From contig CACXDK010000222.1 of assembly GCA_902766345.1 (NCBI GenBank), positions 1 to 9,939 on the forward strand: DNA of 9,939 nt, given 5' to 3'. Origin of the DNA: an uncultured Spirochaetaceae bacterium. GTDB lineage: Bacteria; Spirochaetota; Spirochaetia; Treponematales; Treponemataceae. A model generated the notes under the pieces. It ran no database searches. It was not told the origin of the DNA and worked only from the letters and a program-made list of their open reading frames with translations. The translations under genes were made by a program, and so were the position numbers. How positions within the stretch are numbered: position 1 is the first letter of the stretch; the number at the start of each line of letters is the position of its first letter. Positions 1-7,479 of the stretch are shown here, one piece after another.

Positions 1-215
1 GAATGCCAAAGTGATGTCATAAGCATCTTGTCATGAATCATTACAGAAAACCACTTAAAGCTTATGCCTTTCATTGGAAATGAGTTTACGCTGTCTGGAT
101 TCAGAGAATAAACTGCGACTACAATAATAGGAAGATATAGGAAACTAAGGGAAAGAAGTCCCAGTACCGTAAAGAATATTTTTCCAGTAGACAACCTTTT
201 TCTAACGGATTCCAT
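1..215 (-). CDS. potC: Polyamine ABC transporter permease PotC (N-terminal part, runs off the left edge)
   Basis: The first 71 codons of an inner-membrane permease are visible; the rest lies beyond base 1. The protein starts MESVRKRLSTGKIFF and goes into one hydrophobic segment (about residues 14-37, ending IIVVAVYSL), followed by a periplasmic stretch with the KWF motif that PotC/PotI proteins show after helix 1. The ATG at 213-215 is chosen because an AGGAGG (221-226 on the plus strand as CCTCCT) lies 5 bases upstream. The start overlaps the end of potB by 14 bases, so the two are probably translationally coupled. With PotB it would form the membrane channel for polyamine import. Identification rests on position after potD-potB and on this N-terminal pattern; the EAA loop that would confirm it is outside the window. 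Confidence 0.85.
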   Translation of the reverse strand, partial: MESVRKRLSTGKIFFTVLGLLSLSFLYLPIIVVAVYSLNPDSVNSFPMKGISFKWFSVMIHDKMLMTSLWH

Positions 216-1098
216 TTGAACCTCCTGCAGAATGAACAAGTTTTTTCTGTAGCAGTTCCGTTACTGCCAAAAGACCAATGACCATTACCAGAATGATTAT
301 TCCTATCGCGGCTCCATAAGGCCAGTTATTAGAAGTACCGAACTGCATCTGTACGATGTTTGCAATCTGAGTAGAACTTGTAGGACCTCCCAAAAGAGAA
401 GGAGCAAGAAAATCCCCCATAGAAAGCACAAAAGCGTAGGTTGCACCTGTTATTATTCCAGGAAGAATCATCGGAAAAATTACCCTGCGAAAAGTCCTGA
501 ACGGACTTGCTCCCAAATCACCAGAAGCCTCCAGCAAAGTTTCTGGCAACTGTTCAAGGCTTGTATAGATTGGCATGAGTACAAACGGCGTGTAAATGTG
601 TGTCATGGCTATTATGACGGAAACTCTGCTGTACAGAAAAAAGCTTAGAGGATTATTTGCAAGGTGAGTCGCAATCAGAAAGCTGTTTAATATACCGTTT
701 GTTCCAAGTATAATTTTCCATGAATATGCACGCATAACATAGCTTACCCACAGGGGAATGATTACAAGCATGTAAAGCTGCTGCTTGTATTTTTTTACAT
801 AAAAGCGGATGTAGTAGCTTAGAGGAAAGCTTATAATTAATGTACATACCGTTACCCATAGCGAGAGTAAAATCGTATCTGTAAGAATAAGATATGGTGC
901 ACCCCCCGTAGCACTTTTTGTAAAAAACTTAATGTAATTCTGCATTGTAAATTCGTGTACTACGGAAAAAGCACCGTTCTTCCAGAAGCTGTAAACAAAT
1001 AAGTTTGCATAAGGAAGAATCAGAAACATCGTAAGCCAGATGGCTGCCGGTGCCATGACACCAAAAATTGCAAACTTTGACTTAAAAATACTCTTCAT
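202..1098 (-). CDS. potB: Polyamine ABC transporter permease PotB
   Basis: Inner-membrane permease of 298 residues (E. coli PotB is of similar size). About six hydrophobic helices are visible, near residues 11-32, 72-94, 107-124, 156-178, 207-230 and 262-284. The cytoplasmic EAA loop, which docks on the ATPase, is present: EASGDLGASPFRTF from residue 190, with the conserved G196 and the closing LPG at 212-214. An in-frame ATG lies 12 codons further upstream (to 1134), but I choose 1098 because TTAGGAGG sits 4 bases before it and the N-terminus MKSIFKSK then looks like a normal permease start. The gap to the potD stop is 37 bases, with no terminator, so potD-potB-potC form one operon. Family assignment is firm; substrate (putrescine, spermidine or both) is inferred from the neighbouring catabolic genes. 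Confidence 0.92.
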   Translation of the reverse strand: MKSIFKSKFAIFGVMAPAAIWLTMFLILPYANLFVYSFWKNGAFSVVHEFTMQNYIKFFTKSATGGAPYLILTDTILLSLWVTVCTLIISFPLSYYIRFYVKKYKQQLYMLVIIPLWVSYVMRAYSWKIILGTNGILNSFLIATHLANNPLSFFLYSRVSVIIAMTHIYTPFVLMPIYTSLEQLPETLLEASGDLGASPFRTFRRVIFPMILPGIITGATYAFVLSMGDFLAPSLLGGPTSSTQIANIVQMQFGTSNNWPYGAAIGIIILVMVIGLLAVTELLQKKLVHSAGGSNGIR

Positions 1099-1135
1099 AA
1101 TTCCTCCTAATGCAATTGACTTAAATCCTGTCAAA

Positions 1136-2203
1136 CTATTCTGTCTTCACTTCCGTCCAGATTTCATTATACTTATCACGCTCCTTTACATACTGCCAGA
1201 AGTTTATCTTTTTAAAGAATGAGTCAAGCTCGTTTACATAAGTTGCTTCCTGAAGATCCTTAGACTCAAACTCCTTTGCCTTTGGATTAACTACGCAATA
1301 CAATGTTACTTCTGAACTTAATGCCTGACCTTCAGGACTTGTAATATAGTCAAGATATTTAAGTGCAAGATCAGCATGACGTGCCCCCTTTACAATCATG
1401 AGTCTGTCCATCCATCCTGTACAGCCTTCCTTTGGAATTGTCCACTTAAGATTACGCCCCTTTGCATTCACCTCGCTTACAGTCAAAGGCCAGCCTACAG
1501 CAACGGAGACTTCCCTATTTGCAAAAAGGTCACTTAATTCACCTGCACTTGCCCAGTACTTACGGACTGCAGGATTAAGTCTTACAAGTTCGCTCTTTGC
1601 ATAGGCAAGATGTCTGTCTGACATGTTGTAAAGTGCTGATTTATCATCCTTATCAAGACCAAGCATCTGTCCAATCATATAAATGTTCGAAATGTCATCA
1701 TACAAGGATACCTTTCCTGCATAAGCAGCATCCCAGAATACACTCCATGAGTCAGGAGCCTCGGTGAACACGTCTCCATCATAAATTAGATAATCTGGTC
1801 CCCAGAGATATGGTACACCGTAAATCTTTCCATCTTTTTCAACATCATCAAGTATTACAGTAGGATTTATGTCTTTCCAGCTTGAAATCTTTGAAATGTC
1901 AATTGGCTCTACCATGTCGCTCTGAACAAGAAAACCAGCCATGTCACCAGAAGGAGAGATGATGTCATAAGACTTTCCACCACCAGCCTTGAGTTTCGCC
2001 ACAAGGTCATCACTTGTGTTAAAGTATGTGCCGTTTACTTTTACTCCGTACTTTTCCTCAAAGCCTTTTGTAAAGAGAGGATCGGCATAGCCTTCCCAAG
2101 TAAGAAGGTTCAGGGTTTCAGTTTTTTCCTTACATGAAGAAAGGAATAAAAAAGACATTACTGCTGCAGAAGCCGCAAGAACATTAATTACAGTTTTTTT
2201 CAT
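1136..2203 (-). CDS. potD: PotD/PotF-type polyamine-binding lipoprotein of an ABC importer
   Basis: Extracytoplasmic solute-binding protein of 355 residues (E. coli PotD 348). A lipoprotein signal peptide is clear: KK near the N-terminus, a hydrophobic core, and the lipobox L21-S22-S23-C24, so it would be anchored in a membrane by the lipidated Cys24. Comparing from memory with E. coli PotD, the ligand-box pieces are W36-E-G-Y39, S85, D170, W238, and W264-M-D266 (matching Trp255 and Asp257). Two ligand contacts differ: E. coli Glu171 corresponds to N173 and Tyr85 to D87. The family is therefore certain, but the exact ligand is open; putrescine fits best with the adjacent PatA-aldH-GabT genes. 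Ribosome site GGAGG lies 6 bases before the ATG. It heads the potDBC operon and is probably transcribed from a regulator-dependent promoter in the divergent region with pucR. Confidence 0.92.
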   Translation of the reverse strand: MKKTVINVLAASAAVMSFLFLSSCKEKTETLNLLTWEGYADPLFTKGFEEKYGVKVNGTYFNTSDDLVAKLKAGGGKSYDIISPSGDMAGFLVQSDMVEPIDISKISSWKDINPTVILDDVEKDGKIYGVPYLWGPDYLIYDGDVFTEAPDSWSVFWDAAYAGKVSLYDDISNIYMIGQMLGLDKDDKSALYNMSDRHLAYAKSELVRLNPAVRKYWASAGELSDLFANREVSVAVGWPLTVSEVNAKGRNLKWTIPKEGCTGWMDRLMIVKGARHADLALKYLDYITSPEGQALSSEVTLYCVVNPKAKEFESKDLQEATYVNELDSFFKKINFWQYVKERDKYNEIWTEVKTE

Positions 2204-2266
2204 ATACTGCCTCCATAGGGGTTATCCCGATTTGATGATGAATCTTAGCACATAAAACTAACTGTT

Positions 2267-2300
2267 TTTATAAAAGACGGCATAAATATACTTGCAAAAC
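2267..2300 (-). promoter_or_regulatory. Predicted potDBC promoter (-10 box and spacer to the operator)
   Basis: Reading leftward, a TATAAA -10 box occupies 2272-2267, exactly 28 bases after the end of the palindromic operator at 2301. No good -35 exists at 16-18 bases (the best is TTGCAA with a 19-base spacer), which suits an activator-dependent promoter. The predicted start is near 2260, giving a leader of roughly 57 bases before the potD ATG. This is a pattern match, supported by the identical geometry in two other promoters of this window. Confidence 0.6.
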
Positions 2301-2317
2301 TTGTGCAAAATGCACAA
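2301..2317. promoter_or_regulatory. Palindromic operator 1, probable PucR-family regulator binding site
   Basis: TTGTGCA-AAA-TGCACAA is a perfect 7+7 inverted repeat with a 3-base centre, lying between the divergent potD and pucR genes. A second copy at 7514-7530 shares 16 consecutive identical bases on the opposite strand. Its position is upstream of the potD -10 box and on top of the predicted -35 of pucR, which suggests activation of potDBC together with autoregulation of pucR. Assignment to the neighbouring regulator is inferred from context; no binding data are available. An extra partial half-site, CTTGCA, lies at 2291-2296. Confidence 0.72.
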
Positions 2318-2329
2318 TGCATGTAATAT
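2301..2329 (+). promoter_or_regulatory. Predicted pucR promoter, overlapping the operator
   Basis: TTGTGC (2301-2306) as -35, a 17-base spacer and TAATAT (2324-2329) as -10 form a reasonable sigma70-type promoter. Transcription would begin at about 2335-2337, on the ATG of pucR itself. The -35 is half of the palindromic operator, so a bound regulator should block its own synthesis. The call rests on hexamer matches and spacing only. Confidence 0.5.
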
Positions 2330-2335
2330 ATAAAC

Positions 2336-3526
2336 ATGGCAATTTCTGTACAGTCTTTATTTAATTCGACAGCGGACATTTACCGCCTTAAAATGATTTC
2401 CGGCAAGGAGGGGGCTGACCACCTTGTAAGCTGGATGTACTACACGGAGGATGTTTCTACCCTTAACTTCCTTCGAGGCGGAGAGCTTGTCATAACGACA
2501 GGCATGGAAATAGGACGCAAGGCGGATAATGCAGGAGTAAGTCCTGAATCATTCATTGTAGAGTATCTTTCTACACTTATAGATGCAGTAACAAGACAGA
2601 ATGTAAGCGGACTCATACTGAACACAGGAAAATACATTACGTCAGTTCCAGAGGAAATAATCCAGCTTTGCGACCGCCTGCAACTACCCCTTCTTACAAT
2701 GCCGTGGGAAGTCCACATCATAGATGTAATGCAAGACTACGGAAACAGAATTGTAAGTGACAGACAGAAAGTTCTAAGCCTTGAGAAAAGCCTTTTTAAT
2801 GCCATGTTTAATAAGGCAGAATTTGAAAACATTCAACTTGAAGGAACAGCATTTTCAGGTGCAAAAGAATTTTCAATAATTCTTCTGGAACTTCCAGATG
2901 CCCTTGCAGAAAAAGATGAGGAAAGTTTTATGCGTTACATGGATTATTCCTTTAACATAAAAACAGGCCTTAGGGCTGGCGAATACTCATATTTCCTATA
3001 TGATAAGAAAATAGTCTATGTATTTCATGATGATGCACACTCTCATCTTGAACAGATTGAAAAAGCCGTGCGAAAGAATAAAATATTTGAGGGCATGAGG
3101 CTTTCTGTTTCCGGTGTATGCACTGCAGTACATGAGCTTTCTGACGAATACCGTCATGCAGAACTTGCTATTAAAATGTGTAACCAAGAAACTCTCACAG
3201 GAGATTATGACAAGCTTGGCATATTTAAGCTTTTGGGAGAAGTTCGTGACCGTAAGGTGCTTGAGCAAATATATAATTCAGTTCTTGGTCCTCTGAATGA
3301 GTTTGGTAAAGATAAGCTGGAAGATTATCTTAATACTTTACGACTTTACCTTGGATTTGGAGGCAGAGTTCAGAAGACTGCAGAAGAAAATTCTACTCAC
3401 CGCAATACTGTGAATTACCGCATCAAAAAAATATGCGACACACTGCATATTGATTTATCTGACGGAGAAACAAGGTATATGATTCAGACTGCACTGTATA
3501 TAAAAGACCTGCTTGAAAGAATTTAG
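2336..3526 (+). CDS. PucR-family transcriptional regulator (local regulator of polyamine/GABA genes)
   Basis: A cytoplasmic DNA-binding regulator of 396 residues with full PucR/CdaR-type architecture. Residues 1-125 match the PucR sensory domain, including LRGGELVITTG at 46-56. Residues about 170-290 resemble the degenerate GGDEF-like middle domain of this family. The C-terminus (about 325-392) is the PucR-type helix-turn-helix, with the hallmark HRNTVNYRIKKI at 355-366. The start is chosen because MAISVQSLF is the typical PucR-domain beginning. No Shine-Dalgarno precedes it, and the predicted transcript starts at the ATG, so the mRNA may be leaderless. The gene sits between two polyamine blocks, and a shared palindrome lies upstream of both, so it is the likely local activator. 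The effector is unknown; putrescine, 4-aminobutanal or GABA are guesses. A PucR-type activator of GABA genes is known in Corynebacterium (recalled). Its stop overlaps that of potA2 by 4 bases. Confidence 0.9.
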   Translation: MAISVQSLFNSTADIYRLKMISGKEGADHLVSWMYYTEDVSTLNFLRGGELVITTGMEIGRKADNAGVSPESFIVEYLSTLIDAVTRQNVSGLILNTGKYITSVPEEIIQLCDRLQLPLLTMPWEVHIIDVMQDYGNRIVSDRQKVLSLEKSLFNAMFNKAEFENIQLEGTAFSGAKEFSIILLELPDALAEKDEESFMRYMDYSFNIKTGLRAGEYSYFLYDKKIVYVFHDDAHSHLEQIEKAVRKNKIFEGMRLSVSGVCTAVHELSDEYRHAELAIKMCNQETLTGDYDKLGIFKLLGEVRDRKVLEQIYNSVLGPLNEFGKDKLEDYLNTLRLYLGFGGRVQKTAEENSTHRNTVNYRIKKICDTLHIDLSDGETRYMIQTALYIKDLLERI

Positions 3527-4674
3527 GAAAGAGCTTCTGTCTGAATGCGAACCCATTCGGCAAGATCTACATTTTCAATAGTCTGATGAATTTCGTCAGC
3601 TGGAGAATGAATTACAACACAGTCTTCGGGTTTCCAGAAAAGATGAAGCCGTTCCCCAACAGAAGGAAGTTTACAGGAGGAAAGACGTGTTATCTTAAAT
3701 TCTGCACCGTTGGAAAGTTCAATAAAGACTTTTGTAACACTTCCTGTAAAAATCACATCTTTTACAACGCCAGAAAAAGTACTGTGTTCTTCTAAAATAT
3801 CAGAATCGACAGAAGCTTCTTTCCAAAAAACCTTATCAGGACGAACAGAAACGTTTACTACCGCACCATCCCTAAAACTCTTATCATCAAGTGCAAAGCA
3901 GGTGCCAGCTTCTCCTTTAAGAGAAAGCATATTGTTTACTGTCCTTGAAGCTACAGCATCAAAAAGATTGGTCTCTCCAATAAATGAAGAAACAAATTTT
4001 GTCTTTGGATGACAGTATATTTCTTGAGGAGTACCATCCTGTTCCACAACGCCACCATTCATGATTACAATCCTGTCGCTCATAGTCATAGCTTCTTCCT
4101 GATCATGTGTAACGTAAATGAATGTAATGCCAAGCTTCTGCTGCAGAGAACGGAGTTCATAGCGCATGGCAATCCTAAGCTTTGCATCCAGAGCTGTAAG
4201 AGGTTCGTCCAAAAGGAGAAGAGGCGGACGGTTAATCACAGCTCGGGCAATGGCAACACGCTGCCTTTGACCACCTGACATTTCAGACGGATAGCGATTT
4301 TCAAATCCTGCAAGGTGAACCATATCAAGAGCTTCTAAAACCCTATGCTTTATTTCAAACCTTTTTACACCGTGAGCCTTTAATCCATAAGCTATATTTT
4401 CATAAACAGTCATGTGCGGAAACAGAGCATAATTTTGGAAAAGGGTATTGAGCTGTCTTTTATGTGCAGGAATACCGTCCAGACTCTTGCCGTTATAAAT
4501 TATTGAGCCTCTGTCCTGATGCTCGAATCCTGCAATCATGCGCAAGCAGGTTGTCTTTCCGCATCCTGACGGACCTAAAAACGAGACGAACTCACCATCT
4601 TTTATTGAAAGATTTATTCCCTTTATGACCTGTACACCATCAAAGGACTTTTGAATGTCTTTTAATTCCAGCAT
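3523..4674 (-). CDS. potA: Polyamine ABC transporter ATP-binding protein PotA, second copy (potA2)
   Basis: ATPase of 383 residues that would power the PotBC permease from the cytoplasmic side. All catalytic motifs are intact: Walker A GPSGCGKTT (K40), Q-loop Q80 in FQNYALFP, signature MSGGQ at 132-136, Walker B LLLLDE ending at E157, D-loop ALD, and switch histidine H190 in THDQEEAM. The last part, about residues 235-360, matches a TOBE-type regulatory domain, and the tail (DLAEWVRIQ) is extra relative to potA1. The ribosome site CGGAGG lies 6 bases before the ATG and abuts the stop of the PII-like gene, 12 bases away, so it is the last gene of gabT-potA1-PII-potA2. Its 3' end overlaps convergent pucR by 4 bases with no visible terminator. 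It is a diverged paralogue of potA1, not a tandem duplication artefact. Confidence 0.93.
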   Translation of the reverse strand: MLELKDIQKSFDGVQVIKGINLSIKDGEFVSFLGPSGCGKTTCLRMIAGFEHQDRGSIIYNGKSLDGIPAHKRQLNTLFQNYALFPHMTVYENIAYGLKAHGVKRFEIKHRVLEALDMVHLAGFENRYPSEMSGGQRQRVAIARAVINRPPLLLLDEPLTALDAKLRIAMRYELRSLQQKLGITFIYVTHDQEEAMTMSDRIVIMNGGVVEQDGTPQEIYCHPKTKFVSSFIGETNLFDAVASRTVNNMLSLKGEAGTCFALDDKSFRDGAVVNVSVRPDKVFWKEASVDSDILEEHSTFSGVVKDVIFTGSVTKVFIELSNGAEFKITRLSSCKLPSVGERLHLFWKPEDCVVIHSPADEIHQTIENVDLAEWVRIQTEALS

Positions 4675-4686
4675 GGAAAACCTCCG

Positions 4687-5031
4687 CTAAAGTGCCTTTT
4701 CGCCACGTTCTCCCGTGCGGATGCGCATAGCATCATAGATTGGTTCTACGAATACTTTTCCATCTCCAACACGCCCCGATGGAATTTTTTCATAGACAGC
4801 TTCAAGAATTTTCTCTACATCACTATCATTTACAGCCACTATGCAAAGTATTTTTGGAATAAGGTTTATGTTGTGAACTTTCAGTCCTTTTATGGAGGCG
4901 TTTGCGTCTCCTTTCTGATTGCCACATCCCATCACGCTGAGTACCGTCATACCGCCAATTTTAAACTGATTGAGAATATCTTTAAGATCCTCAAGTTTTT
5001 CAGGTCTAATAACAATTTCAAGTCTTTTCAT
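4687..5031 (-). CDS. PII-family signalling protein, variant T-loop, embedded in the polyamine transport operon
   Basis: A 114-residue protein matching GlnB/GlnK throughout. It has the N-terminal strand MKRLEIVIRPEKLEDL, GMTVLSV, the T-loop base GNQKG with Q39, the far T-loop base LIPK with K60 (E. coli Lys58), the nucleotide-binding B-loop SGRVGDGKVF at 85-94, and the C-loop RIRTGE at 103-108. It should therefore be a trimer binding ATP/ADP at subunit clefts. The T-loop (about 41-58) is two residues longer than in E. coli GlnB and contains no tyrosine, so GlnD-type uridylylation at Tyr51 is not possible. It lies between two PotA genes (11- and 12-base gaps) with its own GGAGG, so its likely partner is a PotA subunit or the transporter, not glutamine synthetase control. 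I recall a PII subfamily named PotN from polyamine transporter operons in Firmicutes; this may be a relative, but I cannot check. Confidence 0.88.
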   Translation of the reverse strand: MKRLEIVIRPEKLEDLKDILNQFKIGGMTVLSVMGCGNQKGDANASIKGLKVHNINLIPKILCIVAVNDSDVEKILEAVYEKIPSGRVGDGKVFVEPIYDAMRIRTGERGEKAL

Positions 5032-5042
5032 TTACACCTCCG

Positions 5043-6050
5043 TCAAGCATTTTTTTTAATACGCCGTTCATTGTCTTTATTCCAGTTAATAAAAACCTCA
5101 TCTCCAATTTTCCAGTTATGTAAATCACTCGGTTCTAAGCTGAAAATTTCTTTTCGCCCAGAAGTTTCCGCAGTAATTCTGGAGAAAGCCCCCTGAAAAC
5201 TGACAGCTTTTATTCTTGCACGAATGCAATCTTTTGTTTCATGGTCATTTAACTCTACAAATTCAGGTCTTATGCTGATTTCCGTATCATCTGCCATCTC
5301 AAAGAAATTTGACTCTCCAAGAAATCTTGCCGCAAACGGTGTTGCTGGGGCTCCGTAAATTTCAGTGGGAGTTCCCAGCTGCTCAATCTGACCATTGTTT
5401 ATGACAGCAATCCTGTCACTTAAGGTCATGGCTTCTTCCTGATCATGCGTTACATAAATGTAAGTCATGCCGAGCTTGCGCTGTAAACGCTTAAGGCTTA
5501 TCTGCATCTGCTTTCTAAGCTGAAGGTCTAAAGCTCCAAGAGGTTCATCAAGTAACAGAACTTTAGGCTCGTTTACCAAACTTCTAGCAATGGCAACACG
5601 CTGCTGCTGTCCTCCGCTTAATTTTGACGGCTTACGGCTTGCAAGCATTTCTAGCTGACAGAGTTCTATTGTCTCCTGAACTTTTCGCATTACAATATCT
5701 CCAGGAAGTTTCTTCATCTTAAGTCCGAATCCTATATTTTCCCTGACGGTAAGGTTTGGAAACAGAGCATAGCTTTGGAATACTGTGTTCACTTCCCTAA
5801 GATAAGGAGGAACTCCAACCATGCTTTTTCCTTCAAGGAAAATATCTCCAAAGTCTGGCTCAAGAAATCCGCCAAGCATCCTTAAAAGAGTTGTCTTTCC
5901 ACATCCTGACGGACCTAGAAGTGTAAGAAATTCGCCTTTAAATACGGTAAGGCTTAGTCCTTTTACAATCTTATTGCCATCAAAAGACTTTGTTACGTTC
6001 TTTATTTCTATCAAAGGTTTTTCAAATGGCTCTTGTAATGGTTCCGACAT
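5043..6050 (-). CDS. potA: Polyamine ABC transporter ATP-binding protein PotA, first copy (potA1)
   Basis: ATPase of 335 residues. Intact motifs are Walker A GPSGCGKTT (46-54, K52), Q92 in FQSYALFP, signature LSGGQ at 144-148, Walker B VLLLDE (164-169), ALD at 173-175 and H202 in THDQEEAM. Residues from about 245 form a shortened TOBE-type domain ending in a lysine-rich tail. About 12 extra residues (MSEPLQEPFEKP) precede the usual ABC start; a GAGGTG ribosome site just before the ATG supports this start. It follows gabT by 23 bases and precedes the PII-like gene by 11 bases. Both ATPases are predicted active, yet only one permease pair is visible, so they may form a heterodimer on PotBC or serve a second permease elsewhere. 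Confidence 0.93.
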   Translation of the reverse strand: MSEPLQEPFEKPLIEIKNVTKSFDGNKIVKGLSLTVFKGEFLTLLGPSGCGKTTLLRMLGGFLEPDFGDIFLEGKSMVGVPPYLREVNTVFQSYALFPNLTVRENIGFGLKMKKLPGDIVMRKVQETIELCQLEMLASRKPSKLSGGQQQRVAIARSLVNEPKVLLLDEPLGALDLQLRKQMQISLKRLQRKLGMTYIYVTHDQEEAMTLSDRIAVINNGQIEQLGTPTEIYGAPATPFAARFLGESNFFEMADDTEISIRPEFVELNDHETKDCIRARIKAVSFQGAFSRITAETSGRKEIFSLEPSDLHNWKIGDEVFINWNKDNERRIKKNA

Positions 6051-6073
6051 TGCACACCTCTCATTTTATAGTT

Positions 6074-7432
6074 CTATTTACCGTAAGCCAGTATTGCATC
6101 CTCGTAAATCTTAAGACCTGCCTCAAGTTGTGCATCCGTCATTACAAGCGGAGCCAAAAAACGAATTACATTTCCGTATGTACCTGCATTTTCCATAAGC
6201 AAGCCATGATGTGCGGAATACTGTATGATGTCGCTCACAAGCTGTGCGTCAGGTTCTTTAGAAACCTTATCCTTTACAAACTCAACTCCAATCATTGCAC
6301 CTAATCCGCGCACGTCTCCAACACATTCATATTTTTCTTTCCACTCTGCAAAACGCTTTGTAATCTTCTTTCCAATTTCGTTTGCACGCCCTGTAAGATT
6401 TTCTTTTTCAATTACATCCAGAACTTTTAGACCTGCGGCACAAGCCAGAGCATTACCGCCGTAAGTTCCCCCGATTACACCAGATGGAACGGAATCAAAC
6501 ACTTCATCCCGTGCAATGACTGCGGCAAGAGGAATTCCGCCAGCAATTGATTTTGCAGTAGCAAGAATGTCTGGTGCACATCCTGCTTCCTTCCAGTATT
6601 CAGATGCAAAAAGTCTTCCACTTCTTGCAAATCCACTCTGAACTTCATCTGCAATCAGCATGATGCCGTTTTCATCACATATTTTGCGAACCGCCTTTAC
6701 ATATTCTATTGGAGCAGGAATAAAGCCCCCCTCTCCCTGAATAGGTTCAATAACGATTGCAGCTATTGTATTAGCCGCAGAACATTCTTCAAAAACAGAG
6801 GTAAGCTTTTCAACATAATATTTTATAGCCTTGTCATCTGGCATTCCTTCAGGCTTACGATAAAGATAGGGGAACTCTGCGCGAAAAACTCCACCTGGTA
6901 AAGGTCCCTGTCCTGCAGCATAGGCTTTTTTTGAAGTCATTGCCATTGTAAGCAATGTACGTCCATGGAAAGCACCACTCATGACAATGATGTTTGGTCT
7001 TCCAGTGAATGCCTTAGCAACTTTTACAGCATTCTCATCAGCTTCCGCCCCACTGTTTGCAAACATGACTTTATTATGATTGCCCTTAACAGGAACTTTT
7101 GCTCCAAGCTTTTCTGCAAGTTCTACATAACCTTCATGTGTTACGATATTGAACATGCCATGAAAATATCTTTCTGCCTGAGCTTTTACAGCCTGTATAA
7201 GTGAAGGATGAGAATGTCCTACATTTAGCACTCCCACACCGCCAACCCAATCAAGAAAAATATTTCCGTCTGGGTCTTGAATCATTGCTCCAGCAGCCCT
7301 ATCCAGAACGCACGGATAGACACAACGAATTGCCTTTGGTACAACCGCCTCCCTGCGACTGATAATCGCAGCTGACTTAGGACCAGGTAATTCGGATGTA
7401 ATTATTTTAGGTAAAGCTTCTCTTAGTTCCAT
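6074..7432 (-). CDS. gabT: 4-aminobutyrate aminotransferase (GABA transaminase), class III PLP enzyme
   Basis: A cytoplasmic PLP enzyme of 452 residues (E. coli GabT 426) that would convert GABA plus 2-oxoglutarate to succinic semialdehyde plus glutamate. Visible active-site features are the phosphate-binding NSGAEA (126-131), AFHGRT (154-159, Arg158), IEPIQGEGG (228-236, with E234 matching GabT Glu211), ADEVQSG (D262 and Q265 contacting PLP), and the Schiff-base lysine K294 in ATAKSIAGG. The pair AKSIAGG and IPLAAV is more like GabT than like ornithine aminotransferase. AAGGAG lies 6 bases before the ATG. It is the first gene of the operon gabT-potA1-PII-potA2, transcribed from the divergent region shared with aldH. 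It completes the third step of putrescine breakdown. Related activity on 5-aminovalerate is possible. Confidence 0.9.
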   Translation of the reverse strand: MELREALPKIITSELPGPKSAAIISRREAVVPKAIRCVYPCVLDRAAGAMIQDPDGNIFLDWVGGVGVLNVGHSHPSLIQAVKAQAERYFHGMFNIVTHEGYVELAEKLGAKVPVKGNHNKVMFANSGAEADENAVKVAKAFTGRPNIIVMSGAFHGRTLLTMAMTSKKAYAAGQGPLPGGVFRAEFPYLYRKPEGMPDDKAIKYYVEKLTSVFEECSAANTIAAIVIEPIQGEGGFIPAPIEYVKAVRKICDENGIMLIADEVQSGFARSGRLFASEYWKEAGCAPDILATAKSIAGGIPLAAVIARDEVFDSVPSGVIGGTYGGNALACAAGLKVLDVIEKENLTGRANEIGKKITKRFAEWKEKYECVGDVRGLGAMIGVEFVKDKVSKEPDAQLVSDIIQYSAHHGLLMENAGTYGNVIRFLAPLVMTDAQLEAGLKIYEDAILAYGK

Positions 7433-7479
7433 GTTTTTCTCCTTTTCGAGTTAAACATTAGCACTAAAAAACTGGCACA

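Noticed and set aside
1099..1134. Upstream ATG that would lengthen PotB by 12 residues
   Set aside because: The strong AGGAGG lies directly before the internal ATG at 1098, and the extension runs through that ribosome site.
4873..5196. 107-codon plus-strand frame across the PII-like and potA1 genes
   Set aside because: It is antisense to two clear genes, with no domain and no ribosome site.
6040..6062. GTGTGCAATG before potA1 as a third regulator site
   Set aside because: It has only one half-site, with no inverted partner and no promoter; it coincides with the potA1 ribosome site and start.
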